DNA of 64,000 nucleotides from Lineus longissimus (taxonomy: Eukaryota > Nemertea > Pilidiophora > Heteronemertea > Lineidae), in contig NC_088317.1 of assembly GCF_910592395.1 (NCBI RefSeq), forward strand, positions 4,342,001 to 4,406,000. The letters run 5' to 3'. The notes beneath the pieces were generated by a model. The model was not told the origin of the DNA. It made no database searches and saw only the letters and a list, made by a program, of their open reading frames with translations. Both the position numbers and the translations under genes were made by a program. Shown piece after piece: positions 1-12,784 of this stretch; the stretch's first letter is position 1, and the number at the start of each line of letters is the position of its first letter.

Positions 1-565
1 AGCTAGTTATAAAATCCGGCAACAGATGGCGCGCAAACAATAAGCAGAAAGCGCCATTTTGAAAGCGCCGCATGTCACCGAACCATCTAACTAGCTAATT
101 GCCGATCCATTTGCGCGTACACCACGACAAAGCCGAGCTTTTAACAAGCCGGGCGAATTTGGACCATCAAGCTTGATGGGACAAATTCGCCCGGCAATTT
201 GTACCGGCAATGGATTGCCGAACAAATTTGTCGTGGCAATGTTGTGGTGTAAGTGCAATTGGTCCACCAATATTTCGTGGTGTACGTGCAACTAATATAA
301 AGTTGCAAAATGTTGCCAATAGTGGACTCTCCTCTCACAGAGTATATCGAAGCTGATCCTGGTTGTATCTGTGTGAAATGTATTCAAAGCTTACACAACC
401 CACCCTAACCGTGGATACTAGTCACCTGAGGACTACCAATTTGACCCCCTAGCTCCTTCCTTCATTACCTCTTGAATCCCCCTCCGATTTGTGCAATATT
501 TCTGACTGCCTCTCTTTTCGTGTAGAATTTCTGCCATATTGACATCGTAATCTGTGTAATTTCAG
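1..565 (+). other. Dlg intron, 3' part, upstream of first visible exon
   Basis: This is non-coding sequence ending in the acceptor TGTGTAATTTCAG just before exon 566-697. It contains the hairpin at 98-290, listed separately. The first Dlg coding exon (initiator Met and first few residues) is not in the window. I see nothing else here. Confidence 0.6.
98..290. repeat. Nested inverted repeat / hairpin, MITE-like
   Basis: The outer arms are 112-127 and 275-290 (TGCGCGTACACCACGA against its near-perfect complement). An inner perfect pair lies at 148-160 and 183-195 (GCCGGGCGAATTT / AAATTCGCCCGGC) around an AAGCTT-centred core. This looks like the remnant of a small palindromic non-autonomous element. 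I could not identify a target-site duplication. Confidence 0.5.
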
Positions 566-697
566 ATGCCCACCGGGCGTTGGAGCTTCTCGAGGAGTAC
601 CACAGCAAGCTCACCTCCCAAGCCGACAAGCCTCTCCGCACAGCCATCGAACGCGTCATTCGTATATTCAAAAGCCGCTTGTTCCAGGCTTTATTAG
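566..697 (+). CDS. Discs large (Dlg/DLG1), exon encoding first part of the L27 domain
   Basis: The 132-nt exon begins after ATTTCAG and ends at G|GTAAGC. It enters with two bases of a split codon, then has 43 codons, then one base of the next split codon. The peptide starts [15 protein letters not shown] and continues with [19 protein letters not shown]. From memory this is nearly the same as the L27 segment of Drosophila Dlg-S97 and very close to human DLG1. L27 domains form hetero-oligomers with partners such as CASK/Lin-2 and MPP proteins, and help place this MAGUK scaffold at septate or basolateral junctions and synapses. The preceding exon with the start codon lies upstream. The identification is firm because the next exon continues the domain in frame. 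Confidence 0.93.
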   Translation: MPTGRWSFSRSTTASSPPKPTSLSAQPSNASFVYSKAACSRLY

Positions 698-3288
698 GTA
701 AGCAAGGTGTCTTGTCACTGGCTCGTAATCAATGCTAAAATAAGATACACGAATATTTAAAAAGAGTTGCGGAGACATTTTTGGATGTTGGCCTAATCAT
801 CCTTTCATAAAAGTCCTACTTTCACAATTTAATCTTGCTTATTTTCATCAAAATTGGTGAGTATTTGTAACTTCTGGAAGTGAGTTTTTTGCCAAGAAAG
901 TTGACAACCTTGGTTTAACCTTGATTCCAAAAGTTTGCAGTAGGAAGTGCATGTTCATTGGCATCTAAATTGGTGAGTATTTGAAAGTTGCGAACCTCGT
1001 TTTGACCTTGATTCTAAAAGTTTTCAGTAGTGAATGTTTGCTTTATACAACATTAGTCACGAGTACTCAACTCAACTCAGGAATTGGAAGCTACAACTAG
1101 TTGCTGAAGCAGCTGGTCAAAATTTGTCTCACCCCCCTCCCCTGAAAAGATCACTGCATGCAGAGAGATGTTCAAGCGTAAAAGAATCTGCAAGATGCCT
1201 TGGGATTGTGATGTTCTAAAATTGTCGTAAGGCCAACAAGTTGGATCCCATAGCCTTCCTGTTGGTCATAAATCGACCCCCGCCCCGTACCACTAATCCG
1301 TGCAGCACTGCCCTGATATCCTTGCATGATGAGATGTCAAAATGATTTATCGATCAAATTTCAAAGTCCTCGCGTCATGAAACAGCAGCACTGATCTCAG
1401 ACTAATTAGTCTCGTGAACAACCCTGTGCCCTCGGACAATAAATCAAAATATCTCGTCTTCCGGCATTGAAATTTATTTTCGTGATAATCAATAAACTAT
1501 AATGCACCATCAAATTTCTGGTCGAGCTTGAGTTCCATCCTCGAGACATTGGAGTTTCAATATTTATTGATCTAATGGAAGTTTGAGTTCTTTCCTTAAG
1601 ACATTGAGGTTTCATCATCAAGATAGAGTTGATGGAAGCTCTGGTGTGATATTGATAATAAGAGTGGATCTTTCTGTCCCTTGAAATGTGATATCACCGG
1701 CCTTGGTCTGTCATCTTCGGTGATTTCACATCTTGGACTTGAAAAATCTGTATGGCGGCGCTCTCTTTGTCCACACCCATTGTAAGCGATTCTTCGAGTT
1801 GGTTTTAGCGTAAAAAGGGGTTTCGAAAATCAGCTTGCCTTGAATTCAATATGGCTGCCACTGCGGCTACCATTTTGAAATTTATTTCCGTCAATTCCGC
1901 AGAGCACATCTCAGCTCTTTGACTTGACCCAAATGTTCTTGTGTGTCTTTCAATTCGACTCTAGGCAGTACTAACCATGACATAACAAACACTGTCATCA
2001 TGCCAATGGACAACACTCAGTTGGGAGCATGTGTCGACCTTTGCGTTGCTCTTGTTCAAAGCTCCGTAATTGTAAACATTTTGCCGCTATTTATGTGTTT
2101 GAATGTAGTCCCCGTGGTAATTTCATGTTCGTTAGATAACGTAAATGAGTAGTGCAAATTGCGTCGTCCTATAAAAGGCTCCTCGAATCATTAGATTAAA
2201 AAACAAATGTCTCAATTGTCTGAACTAATGTCATGTTATTCGGTCCACAAATATTTTTATCTATCATGTTTATGAGTGTACATTCCCATTGTGTACGAGA
2301 TGAACTGTTCCAATACCACTTCATACCAATATCGCATCATGAACAATGCAGTGATAGAATTCCAAGGCAATCGTTTTGCAATCTATTTTCCTTGCAACAA
2401 AACTGATGATGTTGAGAATTTTTTCAGCAAATTTTCCATGCTTGTGGTTAACCATGTGTGTCCATTGCTTCCCCCTCAGCTTTCTGAATCAGCTAACTTT
2501 TTAGCTGCCATCTCCTCAGCTGAACAGTTTTGTTTACACATTATCAGTCTTGTTTTTCAGAAAGGATTCAAGTCATCCTCCCCCTCCCCCCTCCCAAAAA
2601 ACATTCTTAAGTCAGCCCATTGTTTTAATTTCATGTTTTGCATGTTTATTTCACAAAGTACCATTTTTTCTAGCATTCTAGATCTCGACACAGCAATCAC
2701 ATACTTGGATAACCCATCCAAGTCAGGTAACAGACATTTTCAGTCCAATTTGCCGACCGGAGGAAACCTTATGTGCACTTTCTCTTCGTTTTGCCGTGAT
2801 TTTCTTTGTCCAGTTTACTCGATGACGCTCCGTCCCATCCTGCGGGGATGTGAAAAATGGCAATCTGTATTCAGATAGCCGTCGCAACTGATGATTAGAT
2901 CAGTCTGAATACTGCAGCCATTTGGGGTTACTAGGGTGCACTGAGCTAAGAGGATCTGTGGTGAAAAATATGATATCTGGCAGAGGCAGCTGGTTAAAAG
3001 ATAGGCGAAATAGTACATGTAGGCAAATGGACCAAGTCATGAAACTGTGGCTAGAGAATGAGTCGTTTGACTAATTAACGGTTGGTGGGAGAGCAGTTGT
3101 GTTGAGGTTGTATGGGGGTGCTGATTTCAAAAATGAACTTTCTAGCATGAAAAGTTGCACATTACATCAGGAATGGAAGCCTATCAGAAAATAAGCAAAA
3201 GCGTTCCAAAAGTGTCTTGTGTACGATTTCTGATATATTGCTAGGTTGTCCTCCGCACAAGAACCGAGTCAGTGCGCATTAGTGATGG

Positions 3289-3354
3289 CAAAAACCCATT
3301 ACTTCAAAGTACCCCTTTGAAGTAAGAGGTGTACTTTGAAGTAATAGGTTTTTG
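3289..3354. repeat. Short perfect-type hairpin
   Basis: The arms 3289-3312 and 3331-3354 are reverse complements over 24 bases with a single mismatch (core ATTACTTCAAAGTAC). They are separated by an 18-base loop that repeats part of the arm. It is probably a tiny palindromic mobile-element derivative. Confidence 0.6.
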
Positions 3355-5766
3355 GTAATGGCTATGGTAACTCAGAAGACTCCACCAAGCATTTACAAAG
3401 TATTTTTGCGATATAAGAAGAGAAATTGCACCATGTTTCCGTGGTCTATAATTCCCGCCTGCTTGTCAGGGCAACTTGGTATCCTAACTTCGACCTAACC
3501 CTTCACTTCAGATTTCCATAACATGTACAAATATTGCTTCAATGCTTCACATATAATTCTGCCAATCCTGTACCGGTAAATATTAGGTGTGAATCTTCTA
3601 GTAGTTTTCTTTAGATTTCACCAACCTGCTTACTATCATGGAAAGTTGGGGCTGAGAGGACTTCTAGAAAGACAGTTGACTCACTGGAGCTCCATTAGGG
3701 TTGCCATGTCTTAGTTTCCACCATTTCAAACATCCCGAAGTCCCACGCAGTACCCTACTTCCCTCACCTCGACCCAACCGGTTTTTAACCACAAAGTGCT
3801 TAGCCAGCCCGAACCAGGGACCATGTCAAAGCCATGCTTACAAATGACACTATGGGTTGCACTCAGCAGCAGATTGACTCTAACCCACAACCACCTGATC
3901 TGGGGTCAGGCTCTCTGTTACCACTATATCACCAAGAGTTGATAAAGACTTGTCTTTATGAATTCTTGATATCACCAATGCACAACTGGGATATAACTTG
4001 CACACATTTTGTTTTTAAGGGCTTCTGTCTCTGCTTATGTTTGACTCTGTTACCATTTGTAAGTTACATTTTTCTTCCGGTTATGGTATTTCATATTTGT
4101 GGGATGGGCATCCCTTTCTTTTATTTTGAATACTATACACCTAGCATTCATATTCACTGATTGTTTTTCACGACATCATTTTCCCATGCAAATAAAACTT
4201 ATCATTGTGAGCAATCTGCTGTGATAGTAAAAGTCGAAAGGAGGATTTGAAAACAGTTACTTGTCGAGTAAATTTGAATAGAAAAATCTGTGTTCCCTCA
4301 AAAACAACACTTCTTGGATTTTGACAGTCCCTGTTTACAAATGAATCCACCAAACACAGCTTCGTTCAGAAGCCACATAAATGTCATCTTCCGTTGCCCA
4401 CATCTCCTGTGGTCGGGGCTCGTGTCCTCACTCCTGCTATCATAGGTCAGGCATCAGCAAAAATTTGCTGGACCTATGCCGAGAAATTTTCTGGTTGTTT
4501 TTCACCATAAATGATCTATTTTCCGATAATGATAGGCTGCCATCAGTTTGTGATTGAGTAGTATGCTCGTGTGATTGTATGAATTATGATTTGATTGATC
4601 AGTCTAACCCTTTACTTTCTCCAAAAATATTGTGTCAACCTGATTTATACCATGAATATTGGAAGCCGTTTTTTTTCTTCAACGAACATTATCCATTTCT
4701 TCAAGAAAATGCCATTCTGTCACTTTCTGACTTCCACGGATGAGCGGCAATATGATTCTAATAAATCAAGATTATTTGTGTTATCAACCCTGTTTTGCTT
4801 TTGCAAATGTTCCGTGTTCAGATATTGCAAGCATTTTTTTGTAAATCTTAATTTGGGATGTGCTGCATATTCACCGCTCTATCATGTTCAGCTGAGAAAT
4901 GATACCAGTAGTGATAGAAGGTGATGTTGTATTATGCTCCACAGAGTCAATGACTCTATGCTGCTGCTGCTGATGATGATGATTATGTTGACAGTGATGA
5001 TGAAGTCCTGTTGGTTTTGTAACATCACAGAAAGAGTTCAGGCAAAATTGTATTCTGCAGGATCCCTGGTTTAGTGGGTCCTGTATTAGTGGATGTTTTT
5101 CATAAATGTTTATTTCAGAAAATTCACAAATTTACACCAAAATGCAAAATTTCTATCACATCTGTTCGAACTATCTGATGCTTTTAAATTGTGTGAAAGC
5201 GTGACGATATTGGACATTTTCCCGCTAACTAAACACAATCTACTCCTGCGTTTCTAAATGTGATTATGGGCTATGCAAACCTTCAAGAGATGCTTACGAA
5301 GCATCTCACGAGGGTACTTAGCAGAAAAGACTATTTGGTCGTTAGGAAGTGCCATGTATATCGCTTTGTATGTTATTGGCGATGAAATTTTTCCGGCGAT
5401 AAGAACACATTGCCCGAGATAATGGAATATTCTCACTTTAGGTGTGGAAGTAAAAAAGACATGGATCAGTCAGGCTGGGATCTTCCAACGGCGAGTTGTC
5501 ACTACTTTTGGCAATAATCGCTACTTTCTGCTGTGCCACTCGTGTCTAAGTCATGTCTGCTGTAGCTAGATTTACAAGTTGCCCCCCAGCGAGATTTTGC
5601 AGAGTCTTTTGTTGCCAGAATTGATGACGGGTCGCCGAACTTGCTACAGGTTAAAGTTTGGGGTTCCTACTTGACTGGCAATGTTGGTTGAAGAGAAGGT
5701 GTCATCCTCTGTTGTTGGGATGTTCATAAATCTGAGCAGTTTCAAGGACACCAGACTGTGGCACAA

Positions 5767-5948
5767 TACAGTAGAACCTCCCTTAGTGGACACCTCTCTA
5801 TTAAGGACACCCTCACTATTTAGGACACTACTTTTGGTTCCAAATTGGATGTTTCCATTGAATTTGACCTCTCCAATCACGACACCTCTCTAGTAAGGAC
5901 AGCACTTGTCAGTCCCGAGGATGTCCTTAACAGAAATGTTCTACTGTA
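5767..5948. mobile_element. Small TIR element, family 'CCTCCCTTAGTGGACACC'
   Basis: The 11-bp terminal inverted repeats TACAGTAGAAC (5767-5777) and GTTCTACTGTA (5938-5948) enclose 182 bp. The body has alternating motifs of the type CACCTCTCTATTAAGGACA in both orientations. Related fragments occur at 22187-22300, 40905-40999, 41411-41485 and 57773-57943, so this is a dispersed non-autonomous family. It encodes no protein. Confidence 0.7.
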
Positions 5949-6044
5949 CTTAACTTTATCTTTTTCCTATGAATAGCATCACCAATTAATATTCACTCGG
6001 GTGGGAGGTGGACAGTAACAAGATCTTTCATTCTCATGGCCTTA

Positions 6045-6168
6045 GGGATCACGTCCAAAGTCCGCACGCGATATTCGCCGGCGAAATTCACCCTACAGTA
6101 TTTTGCCTGCGAAATCTGTCCGAAAATCGACCGGCAAATATTCGCGTGCGGACTTTGGACGTGATCCC
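6045..6168. mobile_element. MITE with TTA target duplication (Harbinger-like)
   Basis: The element is 124 bp. Its terminal inverted repeats start GGGATCACGTCCAAAGTCC and extend about 37 bp with one single-base indel. It is flanked by TTA at 6042-6044 and TTA at 6169-6171. A 3-bp TWA-type duplication and a GGG terminus are typical of PIF/Harbinger-mobilised elements. The class assignment is inference; the repeat structure is seen directly. Confidence 0.75.
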
Positions 6169-7615
6169 TTATTCTATAATTACAGCGTATCAAGAAGACA
6201 ACCTCACCTCGATGAAAAGACATGGAAAGCGTTGACATAATGACGTCTCGTGCCCCATTTCCATATCTGAAGTGTTTGACAAATGATGGGCTGTTTCAGC
6301 TCAGTTAGTGTCATTACAAGATCATCATACCTCATCAATGTTACATTAACCTCTACAAATGACGCTGGTGCAACTTTGCAAGTGTATGGATTTTCCTAAA
6401 ATAGATGTACATTTCTGACTTGACGAGGTATTCGAGAGAATGTGCAAAAAATTGTATTGATTTTGAGGCAAACTACCTCTTTGCTGTCGTTTACTGATTC
6501 GAGTTAATTAAGTTCCAATTATTTGATTAATTAACCCCTTTCCTGACAAAAGATGAAATTGTAATTGAGCGTTAATGCAAACCAGCCTCTAGGGGGCCCA
6601 AGTTGCCGTCCTTAGGTGACCGAAATGCATAGTTACAGAGCAGGGCCTGGTTTGACTTTATAGTGAAAAAAATATTTCTTGCACCAACATGAATAGTGCC
6701 TAGAGACACCTATTGAGGGCTTTTTGCAACTTAATCTGGCCCACAAATGCTTTTGCCCAGAAGAAGTAGAAGAAGATCAGTGTCAGATTATTTATTGGAT
6801 TCCATTCTCACGAGAGTAGCCAACCCCTGTTCTATTGAATGCGTAAAACTCCGATCCAATTTCATTAAAGTAGAATATGATCCCTCGTGCCGCGCTGACC
6901 TTGGACAACGCCGCATTGGATGAACTCGTTTCCTTTGGGGCGGAAATCAATATCTTTTCGAGATTTTAGGTCATTCAATCCACCCATGATTGAAAGCAGC
7001 ATTGAGCGTCGCTAAAAATGAGAATATCTTTGAGTCACGAGAAGTTATAGGGGTATTTATTTTGACTGGTTCGCCAACATCATTTGACTACTTCACTACA
7101 ATCGACAGTCCTTTGAACATGTTGAATGAGTCTAAAACCGACATTTCTTGTATTTAAGGCCTCCGCCTAGGCTAGCAGAAGAAGTATCCAAGTGAGAAAC
7201 ATGAGTAGGTTGTGTTGGTCGTTTCCTTTCTGGCTGAAGATAGTGCCCCTCTTCAAGGTTTGGCCCAAGATGGCACCCATGAGCTGCTGCGTTGTGATGT
7301 GCCATCTTCGATGCTGGTCAGTAATTGACTAAGTGCTGATAAGTGATACACTAGCACTGGATGTTTTATGACTATTGGGCTTTTATGTCTAAATTACTGG
7401 CCAGAATGGCTACACGAGTAGCCATGTCATAGAGGACTATCGCTCATGTTCATCTTGAGCATCAATTTTATCCACTGTGCCATGAATGGAAGTCGAGCAG
7501 AAGACTAACTGAGCTATGCAGTTCGTGTCTCTCAGTGCTCACTACCATGATCTGTCTGGTGACCTGAGTGGGTGACAAGCCATGGGTTTGGAATTTTTGA
7601 GATGCATGCTAGATA

Positions 7616-7735
7616 GTAAGTCTGTTTTCGGTAACAAAATCGGCTGTCCTAGAGAGTTCCACCACAGAGCCCCAGAGCTTTGTGGTCAGGGTTGTGTCCT
7701 TTGGCCAGTACTCCTCTCTACACTGTTCATTTCAA
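7616..7735. repeat. Dispersed repeat, copy 1
   Basis: This segment matches 56154-56270 with scattered differences. Shared blocks include GAGCTTTGTGGT and TGTCCTTTGG followed by CCTCTCTA. It is an old dispersed repeat with no visible terminal structure. Confidence 0.5.
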
Positions 7736-8270
7736 GAATCGGGCCCCGCAGCAAGTTCTTTGCGCTCCAAGTGGCACGTCAGCTGAGAGCTACGCAACTC
7801 GTGTCCCTCTCATGCTCTGCCTCATCTACCACACTGCCAATCAGAGCAACACAAGACTAGATATGGATTTAAAGATTAAAGACCCATTAGACCGTCTCCT
7901 CTAAGACGTATTTGAGGCTAAACGAGAGCTATATCCTCAAGGAATCAGGTGCTTGGAGGAATTGTCGATATTGGCTGATGACCTGGCTCCCACTTGTGCT
8001 TAAAATAACCCAGAGGATATTCACCTTGTGTACAATACATCAAACGAGGGAATGATCAAGGGCAGATCCTGGAGCCGGAAAAAGAGGGGGCGTGCACTGC
8101 ATTTCCCATCGCTATTCGTGGTGTGTTCCAAAATTTCACAGTCAATGTCAAAGATTTTCATGACTAAGGTTGGTGGGGCACTGATAACGCTGGTGGTGGC
8201 ATCAAGCAGGAATACAATTCGGGGTTAGAGGAAACATCTATGGCCCAAGGACATTCCCTATATTGGTAAT

Positions 8271-8732
8271 AGGTTAACCGAGAGCAAAAGCCCCAACGAA
8301 CCAGGTGCTGCTGCCTCTAAGACATATTATAGGTTAACCGAGAGCGAAAGCCCCAACGAACCAGGTGGTGCTGCCTCTAAGACATATTATAGGTTAACCA
8401 AGAGCGAAAGCCCCGACGAACCAGGTGATGCTGCCTCTAAGACATATTATAGGTTAACCGAGAGCAAAAGCCCCAACGAACCAGGTGGTGCTGCCTCTAA
8501 GACATATTATAGGTTAACCGAGAGCAAAAGCCCCGACGAACCAGGTGCTGCTGCCTCTAAGACGTATTATAGGTTATCCGAGAGCAAAAGCCCCAACGAA
8601 CCACGTGCTGCTGCCTCGTAAGACATATTATAGGTAATCCGAGAGCAAAAGCCCCAACGAACCAGGTGCTGCTGCCTCGTAAGATATATTACAGGTTATC
8701 CGAGAGCAAAAGCCCCAACGAACTAGGTGCTA
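8271..8732. repeat. 60-bp tandem repeat, about 7.7 copies
   Basis: Units start with AGGTTAACCGAGAGC at 8271, 8331, 8391, 8451, 8511 and 8571. They continue at 8632 and 8693 after one-base insertions. Copies differ at few positions (for example GGTGCTGCTG versus GGTGGTGCTG). The last copy is truncated and diverged. This is a minisatellite in the Dlg intron with no coding signal. Confidence 0.95.
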
Positions 8733-9149
8733 CTGATATTGTGCCGTTAACCTGGCTCCTGTTTGCGCTAAATATAACTCTGATATCAGAGGACATTTAT
8801 CTTCCTGTGACTTGTGTATAATATATAGCAAACACGGAGTGATTTCCAGATCAATCTTTGGGCGAGATATCTCTCTGGACGTCCACGTAAACACGGGAGT
8901 GTAGGATATGCAGCTGTGAGCATTTGGTTGATCAAATGTTTATAAAAATATGCTCGTGTTGGTTTGGTTAAAGCATGAGATATTCTGCAGACCTTTTCTT
9001 TCTTATGTGATGAGTTTGCTGAGAGCCATTCCCCTGGACGAGAAAAACATTTAAAGCGGCAATGACCATTAGGCTGGATTTATGTGCCAGGCATGATAGC
9101 GACAGGAGGATGGGAAACTATTGCTAATGAAATGGCTCAGGGTGATTTT

Positions 9150-9650
9150 CTCTTTTGTTTTGATCTCGAGGTAGATAATGGTGTACACAGGTTTAGAAAT
9201 GTTGGAGTTGATCGACTGACTGTGTGGCTTAAAAGTGAGCCAGGCAATCTCTTTTGTTTTGATCTCGATGTAGACAATGGTGTACACAGGTTTAGAAATT
9301 TTGGAGATGATCAACTGATTGTGTGGCTTGAAAGTGAGCCAGGCAATCTCTTTTGTTTTGATCTCGAGGTAGATAATGGTGTACACAGGTTTAGAAATGT
9401 TGGGAGTTGATCGACTGACTGTGTGGCTTAAAAGTGAGCCAGGCAATCTCTTTTGTTTTGATCTCGAGGTAGATAATGGTGTACACAGGTTTAGAAATGT
9501 TGGGAGTTGATCGACTGACTGTGTGGCTTAAAGGTGAGCCAGGCAATCTCTTTTGTTTTGATCTCGAGGTAGATAATGGTGTACACAGGTTTAGAAATGT
9601 TGGAGTTGATTGATTGACTGTGTGGCTTAAAAGTGAGCAAGGCAATATAC
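9150..9650. repeat. 99-100-bp tandem repeat, 5 copies
   Basis: Units begin TCTTTTGTTTTGATCTCGA at about 9151, 9250, 9349, 9449 and 9549. The first three are 99 bp apart, so both strands show 33-residue in-frame repeats across them. Later copies gain one base and the frame breaks. The open frames over the array are therefore a by-product of period and composition, not evidence of a gene. Confidence 0.93.
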
Positions 9651-11836
9651 TGTTAATTTTTCTGCTCAAAAAAGACTTATCAATATCCTTGATGGCCATA
9701 CCACTATCGGTTCTAAGGATCAATTTTTTTTGGACTGTTGCTTCTGCCTTTCAGGACCGCAAATGAATCCTAAGTATTTCAATAGATGCTCTATTAATGA
9801 AAATTTGTCCCGGAAATAGAGCCCATTAACAGATTCTGTACACTCAGGTAAAAATCAATCAGAATATCGGTCATAATGAGTTTCAATTCCACGGAACATG
9901 AACCATGGTCACATATAACAAATGGTTGATTTTTATGCGAAGATGAAGTTATATTGCACTAATTGGTTGTGCTTTTATTGAATACTCGGTACTCAATTTG
10001 ACCAACCATAATCGATATTTGAATAAATAAATCATGATATTGTACAACAGTTTTACCCAGTATTAACCAGATAGTAGTACCAGGGTGGGTTCCATGGAAA
10101 CGACTTTACCACTATTCACACTTCCGCATATCGAGAGAAAAAAGTACTTTCTTAAAATGAAAGAGTTAAAAGGCTAATCGATCTATTGTTAGCAAATTTT
10201 CCTGCTACAGTGCGAGCACTCCTGAAGAAAAACGTGTGTGGATTTCCTTTCGTGCTCTTCTCCATGCTAAGAAGCGCCGCTGCTCGCTCAAATTAGCGGC
10301 TAGCTTGTCGACTTCTCAAGGGATTAGAGAATTAATTGCCAAGAATTCCGAAGCTGATAATTTTGCATAGCTGTGGTAACGGGGACTGGGGCGAATCGAT
10401 CCATTCTTTGCAGTGTTGCACGGTGGGTAATTCGCCATGTCTGCTCGACGGGAGATTTTTAAGCGATCAATCGCAAAATCCGTAATCTCATACGCGCTCG
10501 ATCAGTTGTGAAAGATGCGATGATTGGAGGTATAATTTGATAATTTTTCACCTCAATTCATGGATGAGATTTTCTGTTTTGACAGCCCTTGGTTGTGCAG
10601 GGGATACGCCAAGTCAGGTAGTAAAAAAAATAAGAATGAATCAGGTTTTGGCATAAACTTGACGTATTGATCTCATATCGTTACAATTTGTGATTGATCT
10701 CCTGTGGCATGATGCGTGCCTGTCCTATTGGCAAGACTTGGATGCACGTAGAGTAACTCTGCTGTGGTAATTGGTGAAAAGTGACTTGATTGAGGACAAG
10801 CACTATATATAACTGGATAGCTCATGCTCATCAATTCCTCTGCATGGTCAGTAACTTATCGACCAGTCTGATACCTACATGAATAATGTATCTGCTGCAT
10901 CGTGTTCCTGCTGTGGTCATATTGACCTAACGACTTCTGGTTGGGTGATACCAAAATGACCAAATTGGTCCAGCCAACTTGGAATTGCTCTTGTAAGTTA
11001 TTCATGATGCTGCTGAAAAAAAATAAGGTGGCTTTTGGACCAAAACATTGAGTTAGTCGAGATAGCCTTTTACTCTGAATAGTGCAGTAAATAGGCAGAA
11101 ATAACGTTGAATAGACGTTTATTTATTCATGGGGTGATGAGATAAAGTGTTGGTCGACGGAAGAACCGGCGATGCTTCAAAAAGTAGAAAAACAGGGATG
11201 CTAAGTGTGAGTTTACTCTTTTCACGAGTTTTGATTGGCGGGTTACGAAATTTTTCAGTTTTTCCAATCAAAGAATAATTTACACACATTCATTTTCACA
11301 TAACTGGGTTATTTTGCAAAATCCGGGAAAATGAAACGCCAACGAAAATTTGGCTATTTGAAGTTTCTTCACAAAGAAGGATTCGTGAGAGGCAGTGAGG
11401 TGTATCACTGAAGTTGGAGCTATTGCCCTGCGTTTCCATTTTCTTTGCATCACCAATCATGGTTCATTTTATGTCACTGTAAGCCAGAATTGATTGCATC
11501 TGGTCAGTCATGTTGTAAACTTTAAGACTGATTAATGTCTAAATATGACAGGTGATTTGTATCTCCAATTGCATTTTGATTTGATTAGTCAGCTTGTCGT
11601 TGGTTTGTGTAAATATTAGGTGAAAAAGTTCCTTGAGATCACCCACTCAAGTTCTGTTACAACGATTTAGGATTCAAAATTCATCAAAAGGGCTGTTTAC
11701 ACGGCAAGAAAAAGACCCGATGAGATCCGATTGAATCCAAATGCGATCTTAATTTTTCTCGTTTAACAAAAACTAATCAGTATAGTAGACTAGTCCGATT
11801 CAAATTGGACCATCTATCGAGCTGGTTCTATCAGGT

Positions 11837-12580
11837 CTAGTCCGGATGCATCTGGACCATTTCTGACGTTTTTATCCAAGAAAGCCCACGAACGGGTCTC
11901 TAGTCTGGATGCATCTGGACCATTTCTGACGTTTTTATCCAAGAAATCCTACGAACGGGTCTCTAGTCTGGATGCATCAGGACCATTTCTGACGTTTTTA
12001 TCCAAGAAAGCCCACGAACGGGTCTCTAGTCTGGATGCATCTGGACCATTTCTGACGTTTTTATCCAAGAAAGCCCACAAACGGGTCTCTAGTCTGATAC
12101 ATCTGGACCATTTCTGACATTTTTATCCAAGAAAGCCCACGAACGGGTCTCTAGTCTGGATGCATCTGGACCATTTCTGATGTTTTAATCCAAGAAATCC
12201 CACAAACGGGTCTCTAGTCTGATGCATCTGGACCATTTCTGACATTTTTATCCAAGAAATCCCACAAACGGGTCTCTAGTCTGGATGCATCTGGACCTTT
12301 TCTGACGTTTTTATCCAAGAAATCCCACAAACGGGTCTCTAGTCGGGATGCATCTGACCATTTCTGATATTTTTATCCAAGAAATCCCACAAACGGGTCT
12401 CTAGTCTGGATGCATCTGGACCATTTCTGATATTTTTATCCAAGAAATCCCACAAACGGGTCTCTAGTCTGGATGCATCTGGACCATTTCTGATATTTTT
12501 ATCCAAGAAATCCCATGAACGGGTCTCTAGTTTGGATGCATCTGGACCATTTCTGTTGTCTGTGCCCAAGAAAGCCCTTA
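11837..12580. repeat. 62-63-bp tandem repeat, 12 copies, next to Dlg exon 2
   Basis: The anchor CTAGTCTGGATGCATCTGG recurs at 11837, 11900, 11963, 12026, 12089, 12151, 12214, 12276, 12339, 12401, 12464 and 12527. Copies differ by point changes and single-base deletions. The array stops about 80 bp before the exon at 12660, so it lies close to the branch-point region of that acceptor. Confidence 0.95.
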
Positions 12581-12659
12581 AAAATGTACCACAGTTTACC
12601 GATAGATACTATTTGGAAACATGCTGCATCAAAATTCACGTATCTCATTTTGTTTTCAG

Positions 12660-12784
12660 ATATTCAGGAGTTTTACGAGGTGACACTCCTGGATGAAAAC
12701 AAGTCAACGCAACAAAAGACATTAGAGACACTGCAGATGGCCTCAAAGTGGGAGGTGCAGCAACCAAATAGTAATAAAAACGAC
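12660..12784 (+). CDS. Discs large (Dlg/DLG1), exon encoding end of the L27 domain
   Basis: The exon is 125 nt, between TGTTTTCAG and GAC|GTAAGT. Its first two bases complete the Asp codon split with exon 566-697, followed by 41 codons ending in phase 0. The peptide begins IQEFYEVTLLDENKSTQQKT and continues LETLQMASKWE. This matches the second half of the Dlg L27 region (Drosophila has IQEFYELTLLDD and SIQQKTAETLQIATKWE, from memory). Together the two exons give a complete L27, so transcripts using them are of the S97/beta type. The end of the exon (QQPNSNKND) leaves the domain and begins the variable linker towards PDZ1. Confidence 0.93.

Larger units (their letters stand above)
698..12659 (+). 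other. Dlg intron between the two L27 exons (about 12 kb)
   Basis: The intron runs from donor G|GTAAGC to acceptor TGTTTTCAG. I see no coding exon with supporting signals. The longest open frame (200 codons from 2276) resembles no family I know. The contents are listed separately: a hairpin (3289-3354), TIR elements (5767-5948, 6045-6168), a dispersed repeat (7616-7735), and tandem arrays (8271-8732, 9150-9650, 11837-12580). A partial duplication lies at about 850-950 and 960-1030 (shared TTGGTGAGTATTTG and CCTTGATTC). A short CTG/GATGAT simple repeat lies near 4959-5005. The stretch 9650-11830 shows nothing I can name. Confidence 0.75.

Noticed and set aside
9069-9723. 33-residue repeat proteins on both strands
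   Set aside because: The period of 99 bp keeps frames open for three units, then 100-bp units break the frame. There is no start or splice support.
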